Source: Anadara kagoshimensis (lineage: Eukaryota > Mollusca > Bivalvia > Arcoida > Arcidae). Taken from it: a stretch of DNA of 64,000 nt. Position numbers and translations under genes: made by a program. Shown in pieces: positions 47,861 to 60,000 of this stretch. How positions within the stretch are numbered: the first letter of the stretch is position 1; each line of letters opens with the position of its first letter. Location of the stretch: the NCBI GenBank assembly GCA_021292105.1, contig CM037861.1:55969245-56033244 (forward strand), read 5' to 3'. Below the pieces are notes generated by a model that saw only the letters and a program-made list of their open reading frames with translations, was not told the origin of the DNA and ran no database searches.

Positions 47861-47935
47861 CTTGAACTTTTCTCCAGTTACCGTAATCATCTGAATACCA
47901 CCAAGGAAGAGATATATAGATAGAGCGTCAAGCAT
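47861..47935 (-). other. Exon-like patch, unrecognised
   Basis: On the minus strand GTGTGTCCATTCAG is followed by 25 open codons starting MLDALSIYLFLGGIQMITVT and ending GEKFK, then a GTAGTT donor. The frame is phase 0 at the end and would not join exon A, which needs phase 2, so it is not an alternative PKG start. It may be an exon relic of another gene or chance. Confidence 0.2.
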
Positions 47936-48229
47936 CTGAATGGACACACATCAGTCAATGAAAACGCAATATACCAACACAACTGGTAATCCGTATCGTG
48001 GTTGAGACTTTAAAGGGTCTCAACATAACCAATAAAACAAATTATTACATTATGATATGATTTTACTCTGAGATCTTTGTTTTGATTGGTTAAACTACTT
48101 GCACGCGCAACACCGTTTTTCATCATATTGCACTCTGGAACATGATAAAACACCATATTGCACTAAACCAATCAAATCCACCGTTGGAAACTTGAATTGA
48201 AGACAAAAATAATGAATTGCGTCATTTAA

Positions 48230-48237
48230 TGACGTCA
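48230..48237. promoter_or_regulatory. CRE-like octamer TGACGTCA
   Basis: Perfect palindrome 145 bp from the large fold-back. Motif only. Confidence 0.3.
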
Positions 48238-48381
48238 CAGACACTAGAACGTCATTAGTTGCCGTGACGCTACACTGGTACCGTGATGGCGGCCAGTGTC
48301 GGAACATAAAAGGCAAAATATATTTATTAGTAAAAAATAACACTTGTCTTCTCATTTTTAAAATAATTTACATGTAATAAA

Positions 48382-48524
48382 ACAATTATAGCATTTCAGT
48401 GAGTGCGATATGATGTTTTATCGGCAAAGAAAAGTAATATTGACCTCGGCCTACGGCCTCGGCCAATATTGCTTTTCTTTGCCGATAAAACATCATATCG
48501 CACTCACTGAAATGCTATAATTGT
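48382..48524. mobile_element. Large palindrome, ~65 bp arms, almost no loop
   Basis: acaattatagcatttcagtg at 48382 is mirrored by cactgaaatgctataattgt ending at 48524. The arms agree at all but about three or four positions, including gataaaacatcatatcgcac. The centre is the short palindrome ggcctacggcc, also rich in ctcgg. A snap-back element of this type with a cctcggcctacggcc core recurs in several marine invertebrates as I recall. Confidence 0.88.
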
Positions 48525-49650
48525 ATAGTAGCAATTGAAGGAAGTTATTTAAACGAACAATGAACAAACCACTTTATTAAGAACTGTAACTCTGAACGTG
48601 ATCTATATGATTCATTATCAACTTCTTTGTACCAAAACTATTAGGAGTAATTCCACCATTTTTTCACAATTGGAACATCTGTATGGAAATGACATCCATT
48701 AATATAACGGCAGTTACGATAAACTTGATGCTTGGTTATTGCTCTCGTGCAGTGAAAAACATATGATAAATCGCTGGCGTACGCGGGAGAGACAATTGAA
48801 AATGTAAAACATCGGCGAGCTAATACATTATGTCCGGTACTGTTATTTTATAAATATATCCAATAATAAAGCCATAAGAAGGACAAAGCAAAGGTTTTGA
48901 TTTTTTATGTCTACAATGACAAGGTGGTTTACTTGATTTATGACACAGACTGTCATTTAGACAAAAATATTAACACTTTTTATAGAAAATTTAGTTACAT
49001 TCATTAAAAGGACAATAGGTTGTTAAATGTAAGGGCTAGATGGGGGACTCCAAAAGTAACTAGATTTAGGGATCTCGTAAAGTCTGGTGGTTATAATTAG
49101 TGGATCCAATATGTGTTTGACATTTTTCTTTTGTTCATATTGCGGCGTGTTCTTGTAATGGGTAACGTTAGCTATCTCCAAGTAATGTTTTCCTTCTATT
49201 GTTGTATTTGCGTTTAGATACGACGTTTTGTTTGCATTTCGATAAAATGTTTTTGTTACTCCGTTATTATCGGATTTGTGGTGCGTTATGGGTGGGTAAC
49301 GGTAATACACAGACAACTAAAGATCAGGAGGGTTATAACAGCCATTAAACTTATTACAATACTTGTAATAGCACCTGTTTAACCAACTCACCCATCATTC
49401 CTATAGTTATAGTCTAGAACTACATTATTATATAAACTATACATTGTACCAATAAATATAAAACCTTGTAGATAGCAACCATTCCTTTACTTTTTATATG
49501 ATAAACAGAGAGATCGCGATCATATTCAAAGACGTTTAATATACCACATTGATCTTTATGACTCTGTGGAATTACAAAAACTAGTACAAAATTGAGTACA
49601 AATCAGTAAACCATTTCTTATATCAACATCTATGAGATTGGAGTATAAAT

Positions 49651-49905
49651 GTATATCAGTGGTATTTTTAACAAATAAATTGCTGGTTAAGGATTGTAAT
49701 GTTAGACAATAGTATACAATCAAACTTCCAAACAGCTGGTCAGTTGTACTTAGAATATATGTCTCAAATATGACATCAAGGGTTTCGCCTGTACAAAACA
49801 TATATAATTGGTGCTTGTAATAAATAAATTCCCGATTAAGGTTGGTAACGTTCAACACATGCAATTAAAATTTTACAATAGTTTCATTTGTACTTAGAAG
49901 ATGGT
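49651..49905. repeat. Diverged direct duplication, ~150 bp period
   Basis: acaaataaattgctggttaa at 49671 recurs as taaataaattcccgattaag at 49821, followed in both by a gtaatgtt/gtaacgtt block and then ttgtacttaga. Two copies, about 25-30 percent diverged. Confidence 0.6.
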
Positions 49906-51068
49906 TTAAATTATGGTGTAATTTTATCAGCAAAGGGATCTTACAAATTCAAAAAAATCTGGATTAGATTTCATTTTGTTGACTTTAAAAACCATGCTGC
50001 TGGAAGATTAGGGTTTACCTTGTTAATAATAACGAGTGTATGAAATATAGTAGAAATGAAAATTATATATAGTGATTAGAACAAAGATTTAATGATTCCT
50101 TTTTATGTACTATACTTCTACCAGACTAATGGTAAGCATAGGCTGATGAATCATTTCACTTAGATATTATAATCTATATAATATGTGGTAACTCTGTGAT
50201 AAATTGTATACAACATTTAATTAGATGTCAAAGATGCTTTATGACAACAAAAAAGTACTGAAAACGTGAAAACGCAAATCAGTTTACCTTAACATTAGAT
50301 GGATTTTACTAGTTTTATGATTTATAATAAACAATTTATTACAAAACTTAACAGTGAATTCTTGAAATCAAAGTATCATTCCCATTAAATTTTTGAAAAG
50401 GATGCAATTTTATCCGAATATAATGTCAACATATAATTCTAAATTTACATCATGGGAATTGTCATGATCTATAGTTGCAGAATAAACAAAAAAAGAACAA
50501 AATGTGACAAAATAAAATATAATACCATAGTAACGGCAACGCCAAAGAAACGTTTTTTTGTAGTCAATTCACACACGGCAATAAATGTTATAAATTCAAT
50601 GCAGAGGATACACTTGGAATCATTTAAACAACATAAAACTGTAATATAAATTTACACGTTATACGTGTATGTATATGGTTTCCTGTTACGGATATCAGAC
50701 GCACACGTATACCGATTTCTTGTTTAATTTCTTCTGTTAATTCTGCAAAACCCTATGTTCAAATTTACCAAATAAGAATGTTTGGTCATTTGTTCCTGTG
50801 CATATGTTGTAGATTTATCTTTACACAAAACTGAGAAAAACACTAATTAAGAAATTCAAAAAGTAATTACTAAACCATATCTGATATTGTTTTAAAGTAT
50901 AAAAACGCCATATTGACCATTTCAAATTAATTCTTTAATGTAATAAACCTTCATTTACCATTAAATCAAAGACAAGCAAACCTAAAATTGTTTTACATAA
51001 CAATCGGTAAGTTTGGCTGACGGTGATGAAGAATATCTGTTCATTTGACTTGCATCTTACAAACGGAA

Positions 51069-54000
51069 GATACAAAAATGGTTGGTGTATGCTTGTATCC
51101 TAATGGTAAACACAGATACATAAATGGTTGGTGTATGCTTGTATCCCAATGGTAAACACAGATACATAAATGGCTGGTGTATGCTTGTATCCCAATGGTA
51201 AACACAGATACATAAATGGTTGGTGTATGCTTGTATCCCAATGGTAAACACAGATACATAAATGGTTGGTGTATGCTTGTATCCCAATGGTAAACACAGA
51301 TACATAAATGGTTGGTGTATGCTTGTATCCCAGTGGTAAACACAGATACATAAATGGTTGGTGTATGCTTGTATCCCAGTGGTAAACACAGATACATAAA
51401 TGGTTGGTGTATGCTTGTATCCCAATGATAAACACAGATACATAAATGGTTGGTGTATGCTTGTATCCCAATGGTAAACACAGATACATAAATGGTTGGT
51501 GTATGCTTGTATCCCAATGGTAAACACAGATACATAAATGGTTGGTGTATGGTTGTATCCCAATGGTAAACACAGATACATAAATGGTTGGTGTATGGTT
51601 GTATCCCAATGGTAAACACAGATACATAAATGGCTGGTGTATGCTTGTATCCCAATGGTAAACACAGATACATAAATGGCTGGTGTATGCTTGTATCCCA
51701 ATGTAAACACAGATACATAAATGGCTGGTGTATGCTTGTATCCCAATGGTAAACAACAGATACATAAATGGCTGGTGTATGCTTGTATCCCATGGTAAAC
51801 ACAGATACTAAATGGCTGGTGTATGCTTGTATCCCAATGGTAAACACAGATACATAAATGGCTGGTGTATGCTTGTATCCCAATGGTAAACACAGATACA
51901 TAAATGGCTGGTGTATGCTTGTATCCCAATGTAAACACAGATACATAAATGGCTGGTGTATGCTTGTATCCCAATGGTAAACACAGATACATAAATGTGG
52001 TGTATGCTTGTATCCCAATGGTAAACACAGATACATAAATGGCTGTGTATGCTTGTATCCCAATGGTAAACACAGATACATAAATGGCTGGTGTAATGCT
52101 GTATCCCAATGGTAAACACAGATACATAAATGGCTGGTGTATGCTTGTATCCCAATGGTAAACACAGATACATAAATGGCTGGTGTATGCTTGTATCCCA
52201 ATGGTAAACACGATACATAAATGGCTGGTGTATGCTTGTATCTCAATGGTAAACACAGATACATAAATGGTTGGTGTATGCTTGTATCTCAATGGTAAAC
52301 ACAGATACATAAAATGGTTGGTGTATGCTTTATCCCAATGGTAACAAAGATACATAAATGGTGGTGTATGCTTGTATCCCAATGGTAAACAAGATACATA
52401 AATGGTGGTGTATGCTTGTATCCCAATGGTAAACACAGATACATAAATGGTTGGTGTATGCTTGTATCCCAATGATAACACAGATACATAAATGGTTGGT
52501 GTATGCTTGTATCCCAATGGTAACACAGATACATAAATGGTTGGTGTATGCTTGTATCCCAATGGTAACACAGATACATAAATGGTTTGGTGTATGCTTG
52601 TATCCCAATGGTAAACACAGATACATAAATGGTTGGTGTATGCTTGTATCCCAATGGTAAACACAGATACATAAATGGTTGGTGTATGCTTGTATCCCAA
52701 TGGTAAACACAGATACATAAATGGTTGGTGTATGCTTGTATCCCAATGGTAAACACAGATACATAAATGGTTGGTGTATGCTTGTATCCCAATGGTAAAC
52801 ACAGATACATAAATGGTTGGTGTATGCTTGTATCCCATGGTAAACAGATAATAAATGGTTGGTGTATGCTTGTATCCCAATGGTAAACACAGATACATAA
52901 ATGGTTGGTGTATGCTTGTATCCCAATGGTAAACACAGATACATAAATGGTTGGTGTATGCTTGTATCCAATGGTAAACACAGATACATAAATGGTTGGT
53001 GTATGCTTGTATCCAATGGTAACACACAGATATAAATGTTGGTATGCTTGTATCCCAATGGTAAACACAGATACATAAATGATTGGTGTATGCTTGTATC
53101 CCAATGGTAAACAAGATACATAAATGTTGGTGTATGCTTGTATCCCAATGGTAAACACAGATACATAAATGTTGGTGTATGCTTGTATCCCAATGGTAAA
53201 CACAGATACTAAATGATTGGTGTATGCTTGTATCCCAATGGTAAACACAGATACATAAATGGTTGGTGATGCTTGTATCCCAATGGTAAACACAGATACA
53301 TAATGGTTGGTGTAGCTTGTATCCCAATGGTAAACACAGATACATAAATGGTTGGTGTATGCTTGTATCCCAATGGTAAACACAGATACATAAATGGTTG
53401 GTGTATGCTTGTATCCCAATGGTAAACACAGATACATAAATGGTTGGTGTATGCTTGTATCCAATGGTAAACACAGATACATAAATGGTTGGTGTATGCT
53501 TGTATCCCAATGGTAAACACAGATACATAAATGGTTGGTGTATGCTTGTATCCCAATGGTAAACACAGATACATAAATGGTTGGTGTATGCTTGTATCCC
53601 AATGGTAAACACAGATACATAAATGGTTGGTGTATGCTTGTATCCCAATGGTAAACACAGATACATAAATGGTTGGTGTATGCTTGTATCCCAATGGTAA
53701 ACACAGATACATAAATGGTTGGTGTATGCTTGTATCCCAAATGTAAACACAGATACATAAATGGTTGGTGTATGCTTGTATCCCAATGATAAACACAGAT
53801 ACATAAATGGTTGGTGTATGCTTGTATCCCAATGGTAAACACAGATACATAAATGGTTGGTGTATGCTTGTATCTCAATGGTAAACACAGATACATAAAT
53901 GATTGGTGTATGCTTGTATCCCAATGGTAAACACAGATATATAAATAGTTGGTGTATGCTTGTATCCCAATGGTAAACACAGATACATAAATGATTGGTG

Positions 54001-57000
54001 TATGCTTGTATCCCAATGGTAAACACAGATACATAAATGGTTGGTGTATGCTTGTATCCCAATGGTAAACACAGATACATAAATGATTGGTGTATGCTTG
54101 TATCCCAATGGTAAACACAGATACATAAATGGTTGGTGTATGCTTGTATCCCAATGGTAAACACAGATACATAAATGGTTGGTGTATGCTTGTATCCAAA
54201 TGGTAAACACAGATACATAAATGGTTGGTGTATGCTTGTATCCCAATGGTAAACACAGATACATAAATGGTTGGTGTATGCTTGTATCCCAATGGTAAAC
54301 ACAGATACATAAATGGTTGGTGTATGCTTGTATCCCAATGGTAACACAGATACATAAATGGTTGGTGTATGCTTGTATCCCAATGGTAAACACAGATACA
54401 TAAATGGTTGGTGTATGCTTGTATCCCAATGGTAAACACAGATACATAAATGGTTGGTGTATGCTTGTATCCCAATGGTAAACACAGATACATAAAATGG
54501 TTGGTGTATGCTTGTATCCCAATGGTAAACACAGATACATAAATGGTTGGTGTATGCTTGTATCCCAATGGTAAACCAGATACATAAATGGTTGGTGTAT
54601 GCTTGTATCCCAATGGTAAACACAGATACATAAATGGTTGGTGTATGCTTGTATCCCAATGGTAAACACAGATACATAAATGGTTGGTGTATGCTTGTAT
54701 CCCAATGGTAAACACAGATACATAAATGGTTGGTGTATGCTTGTATCCAATGGTAAACACAGATACATAAATGGTTGGTGTATGCTTGTATCCAATGGTA
54801 AACACAGATACATAAATATTGGTGTATGCTTGTATCCCAATGTAAACACAGATATATAAATGATTGTGTATGCTTGTATCCCAATGGTAAACACAGATAC
54901 ATAAATGATTGGTGTATGCTTGTATCCCAATGGTAAACACAGATACATAAATGATTGGTGTATGCTTGTATCCCAATGGTAAACACAGATACATAAATGG
55001 TTGGTGTATGCTTGTATCCCAATGGTAAACACAGATACATAAATGATTGGTGTATGCTTGTATCCCAATGGTAAACACAGATACATAAATGGTTGGTGTA
55101 TGCTTGTATCCCAATGGTAAACACAGATACATAAATGGTTGGTGTATGCTTGTATCCCAATGGTAAACACAGATACATAATGGTTTGTATGCTTGTATCC
55201 CAATGGTAAACACAGATACATAAATGTTGTGTATGCTTGTATCCCAATGGTAAACACAGATACATAAATGTTGGTGTATGCTTGTATCCCAATGGTAAAC
55301 ACAGATACATAAATGGTTGGTGTATGCTTGTATCCCAATGGTAAACACAGATACATAAATGGTTTGGGTATGCTTGTATCCCAATGGTAAACACAGATAC
55401 ATAAATGGTTGGTGTATGCTTGTATCCCAATGGTAAACACAGATACATAAATGGTTGGTGTATGCTTGTATCCCAATGGTAAACACAGATACATAAATGG
55501 TTGGTGTATGCTTGTATCCCAATGGTAAACACAGATACATAAATGTTGGTGTATGCTTGTATCCCAATGGTAAACACAGATACATAAATGGTTGGTGTAT
55601 GCTTGTATCCCAATGGTAAACACAGATACATAAATGGTTGGTGTATGCTTGTATCCCAATGGTAAACACAGATACCAAATGGTTGGTGTATGCTTGTATC
55701 CCAATGGTAAACACAGATACATAAATGGTTGGTGTATGCTTGTATCCCATGGTAAACACAGATACATAAAGGTTGGTGTATGCTTGTATCCCAATGTAAA
55801 CACAGATACATAAATGGTTGGTGTATGCTTGTATCCCAATGTAAACACAGATACATAAATGGTTGGTGTATGCTTGTATCCCAATGGTAACACAGATACA
55901 TAAATGGTTGGTGTATGCTTGTATCCAATGGTAAACACAGATACATAAATGTTGGTGTATGCTTGTATCCCAATGGTAAACACAGATACATAAATATTGG
56001 TGTATGCTTGTATCCCAATGGTAAACACAGATACATAAATGTTGGTGTATGCTTGTATCCCAATGGTAAACACAGATACATAAATGATTGGTGTATGCTT
56101 GTATCCCAATGGTAACACAGATACATAAATGGTTGGTGTATGCTTGTATCCCAATGGTAAACACAGATACATAAATGGTTGGTGTATGCTTGTATCCCAA
56201 TGGTAAACACAGATACATAAATGGTTGGTGTATGTTGCTATCCCAATGGTAAACACAGATACATAAATGGTTGTGTATGCTTGTATCCAATGGTAAACAC
56301 AGATACATAAATGGTTGGTGTATGCTTGTATCCCAATGGTAAACACAGATACATAATGGTTGATGTATGCTTGTATCCCAATGGTAAACACAGATACATA
56401 AATGGTTGGTGTATGCTTGTATCCCAATGGTAAACACAGATACATAAATGGTTGGTGTTATGCTTGTATCCCAATGGTAAACACAGATACATAAATGGTT
56501 GGTGTATGCTTGTATCCCAATGGTAAACACAGATACATAAATGGTTGGTGTATGCTTGTATCCCAATGGTAAACACAGATACATAAATGGTTGGTGTATG
56601 CTTGTATCCCAATGGTAAACACAGATACATAAATGGTTGGTGTATGCTTGTATCCCAATGTAAACACAGATACATAAATGGTTGGTGTATGCTTGTATCC
56701 CAATGTAAACACAGATACATAAATGGTTGGTGTATGCTTGTATCCCAATGATAACACAGATACATAAATGGTTGGTGTATGCTTGTATCCCAATGGTAAA
56801 CACAGATACATAAATGGTTGGTGTATGCTTGTATCCAATGGTAAACAGATACATAAATGATTGGTGTATGCTTGTATCCCAATGGTAAACACAGATATAT
56901 AAATATTGGTGTATGCTTGTATCCCAATGGTAACACAGATACATAAATGAGTTGGTGTATGCTTGTATCCCAATGGTAAACACAGATACATAAATGATTG

Positions 57001-60000
57001 GTGTATGCTTGTATCCCAATGGTAAACACAGATACATAAATGGTTGGTGTATGCTTGTATCCCAATGGTAAACACAGATACATAAATGGTTGGTGTATGC
57101 TTGTATCCCAATGGTAAACACAGATACATAAATGGTTGGTGTATGCTTGTATCCCAATGGTAAACAGATACATAAATGGTTGGTGTATGCTTGTATCCCA
57201 ATGGTAAACACAGATACATAAATGGTTGGTGTATGCTTGTATCCCAATGGTAAACACAGATACATAAATGGTTGGTGTATGCTTGTATCCCAATGGTAAA
57301 CACAGATACATAAATGGTTGGTGTATGCTTGTATCCCAATGGTAAACACAGATACATAAATGGTTGGTGTATGCTTGTATCCCAATGGTAAACACAGATA
57401 CATAAATGGTTGGTGTATGCTTGTATCCCAATGGTAAACACAGATACATAAATGGTTGGTGTATGCTTGTATCCCAATGGTAAACACAGATACAAAATGG
57501 TTGGTGTATGCTTGTATCCCAATGGTAAACACAGATACATAAATGGTTGGTGTATGCTTGTATCCCAATGGTAAACACAGATACATAAATGGTTGGTGTA
57601 TGCTTGTATCCCAATGGTAAACACAGATACATAAATGGTTGGTGTATGCTTGTATCCCAATGGTAAACACAGATACATAAATGGTTGGTGTATGCTTGTA
57701 TCCCAATGGTAAACACAGATACATAAATGGTTGGTGTATGCTTGTATCCCAATGGTAAACACAGATATATAATGTTGGTGTATGCTTGTATCCCAATGGT
57801 AAACACAGATACATAAATGTTGGTGTATGCTTGTATCCCAATGGTAAACACAGATACATAAATGATTGGTGTATGCTTGTATCCCAATGGTAAACACAGA
57901 TACATAAATGGTTGGTGTATGCTTGTATCCCAATGGTAAACACGATACATAATGGTTGGTGTATGCTTGTATCCCAATGGTAAACACAGATACATAAATG
58001 GTTGGTGTATGCTTGTATCCCAATGGTAAACACAGATACATAAATGGTTGGTGTATGCTTGTATCCCAATGGTAACACAGATACATAAATGGTTGGTGTA
58101 TGCTTGTATCCCAATGGTAAACACAGATACATAAATGGTTGATGTATGCTTGTATCCCAATGGTAAACACAGATACATAAATGGTTGTGTATGCTTGTAT
58201 CCCAATGTAAACACAGATACATAAATGGTTGGTGTATGCTTGTATCCCAATGGTAAAACAGATACATAAATGGTTGGTGTATGCTTGTATCCCAATGGTA
58301 AACACAGATACATAAATGGTTGGTGTATGCTTGTATCCCAATGGTAAACACAGATACATAAATGGTTGGTGTATGCTTGTATCCCAATGGTAAACACAGA
58401 TACATAAATGATTGGTGTATGCTTGTATCCCAATGGTAAACACAGATACATAAATGATTGTGTGTATGCTTGTATCCCAATGGTAAACACAGATACATAA
58501 ATGGTTGGTGTATGCTTGTATCCCAATGGTAAACACAGATACATAAATGGTTGGTGTATGCTTGTATCCCAATGGTAAACACAGATACATAAATGGTTGG
58601 TGTATGCTTGTATCAATGGTAAACACAGATACATAAATGGTTGGTGTATTTGTGTATGCTTGTATCCCAATGGTAAACACAGATACATAAATGATTGTGT
58701 ATTCTTGTATCCCAATTGTAAACACAGATACATAAATGGTTGGTGTATGCTTGTATCCCAATGGTAAACACAGATACATAAATGGTTGGTGTATGCTTGT
58801 ATCCCAATGGTAAACACAGATACATAAATGGTTGGTGTATGCTTGTATCCCAATGGTAAACACAGATACATAAATGGTTGGTGTATGCTTGTATCCCAAT
58901 GGTAAACACAGATACATAAATGATTGGTGTATGCTTGTATCCCAATGGTAAACACAGATACATAAATGATTGGTGTATGCTTGTATCCCAATGGTAAACA
59001 CAGATACATAAATGGTTGGTGTATGCTTGTATCCCAATGGTAAACACAGATACATAAATGGTCGGTGTATGCTTGTATCCCAGTGGTAAACACAGATACA
59101 TAAATGGTTGGTGTATGCTTGTATCTCAATGGTAAACACAGATACATAAATGGTTGGTGTATGTTTGTGTATGCTTGTATCCCAATGGTAAACACAGATA
59201 CATAAATGGTTGATGTATGCTTGTATCCCAATGGTAAACACAGATACATAAATGATTAGTGTATTCTTGTATCCCAATTGTAAACACAGATACATAAATG
59301 GTTGGTGTATGCTTGTATCCCAATGGTAAACACAGATACATAAATGGTTGGTGTATGCTTGTATCCCAATGGTAAACACAGATACATAAATGGTTGGTGT
59401 ATGCTTGTATCCCAATGGTAAACACAGATACATAAATGGTTGGTGTATGCTTGTATCCCAATGGTAAACACAGATACATAAATGATTGGTGTATGCTTGT
59501 ATCCCAATGGTAAACACAGATACATAAATGATTGGTGTATGCTTGTATCCCAATGGTAAACACAGATACATAAATGGTTGGTGTATGCTTGTATCCCAAT
59601 GGTAAACACAGATAATAAATGGTTGGTGTATGCTTGTATCCCAATGGTAAACACAGATACATAAATGGTTGGTGTATGCTTGTATCTCAATGGTAAACAC
59701 AGATACATAAATGGTTGGTGTATGTTTGTGTATGCTTGTATCCCAATGGTTAACACAGATACATAAATGGTTGGTGTATGCTTGTATCCCAATGGTAAAC
59801 ACAGATACATAAATGGTTGGTGTATGCTTGTATCCCAATGGTAAACACAGATACATAAATGGTTGGTGTATGCTTGTATCCCAATGGTAAACACAGATAC
59901 ATAAATGGTTGGTGTATGCTTGTATCCCAATGGTAAACACAGATACATAAATGGTTGGTGTATGCTTGTATCCCAATGGTAAACACAGATACATAAATGG

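Larger units (their letters stand above)
46336..51068 (-). other. PKG intron upstream of exon A, unique part
   Basis: This is intron sequence between exon A and the satellite. It holds a MITE (46442-46654), MITE copy 8 (47138-47343), an exon-like patch (47861-47935), a large palindrome (48382-48524) and a diverged ~150 bp direct duplication (49651-49905). The region 48.6-49.6 kb and 49.9-51.0 kb contains nothing recognised. The ORFs at 49023-49316 and 49556-49864 have no coding signature, and the second lies in the duplication. Confidence 0.8.

Noticed and set aside
48095-48355. 86-codon minus-strand ORF and possible short inverted ends at 48078 and 48181
   Set aside because: The ends tttgattggtt and aaccaatcaaa match over only 11 bp, too short to call an element, and the ORF has no signature.
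52451-52660. Plus-strand ORF of 69 codons (and a similar one at 55915-56115) in the satellite
   Set aside because: They arise where one-base deletions make several successive 45 bp units, which removes the frame rotation that brings in the TAA. They are by-products of the repeat.
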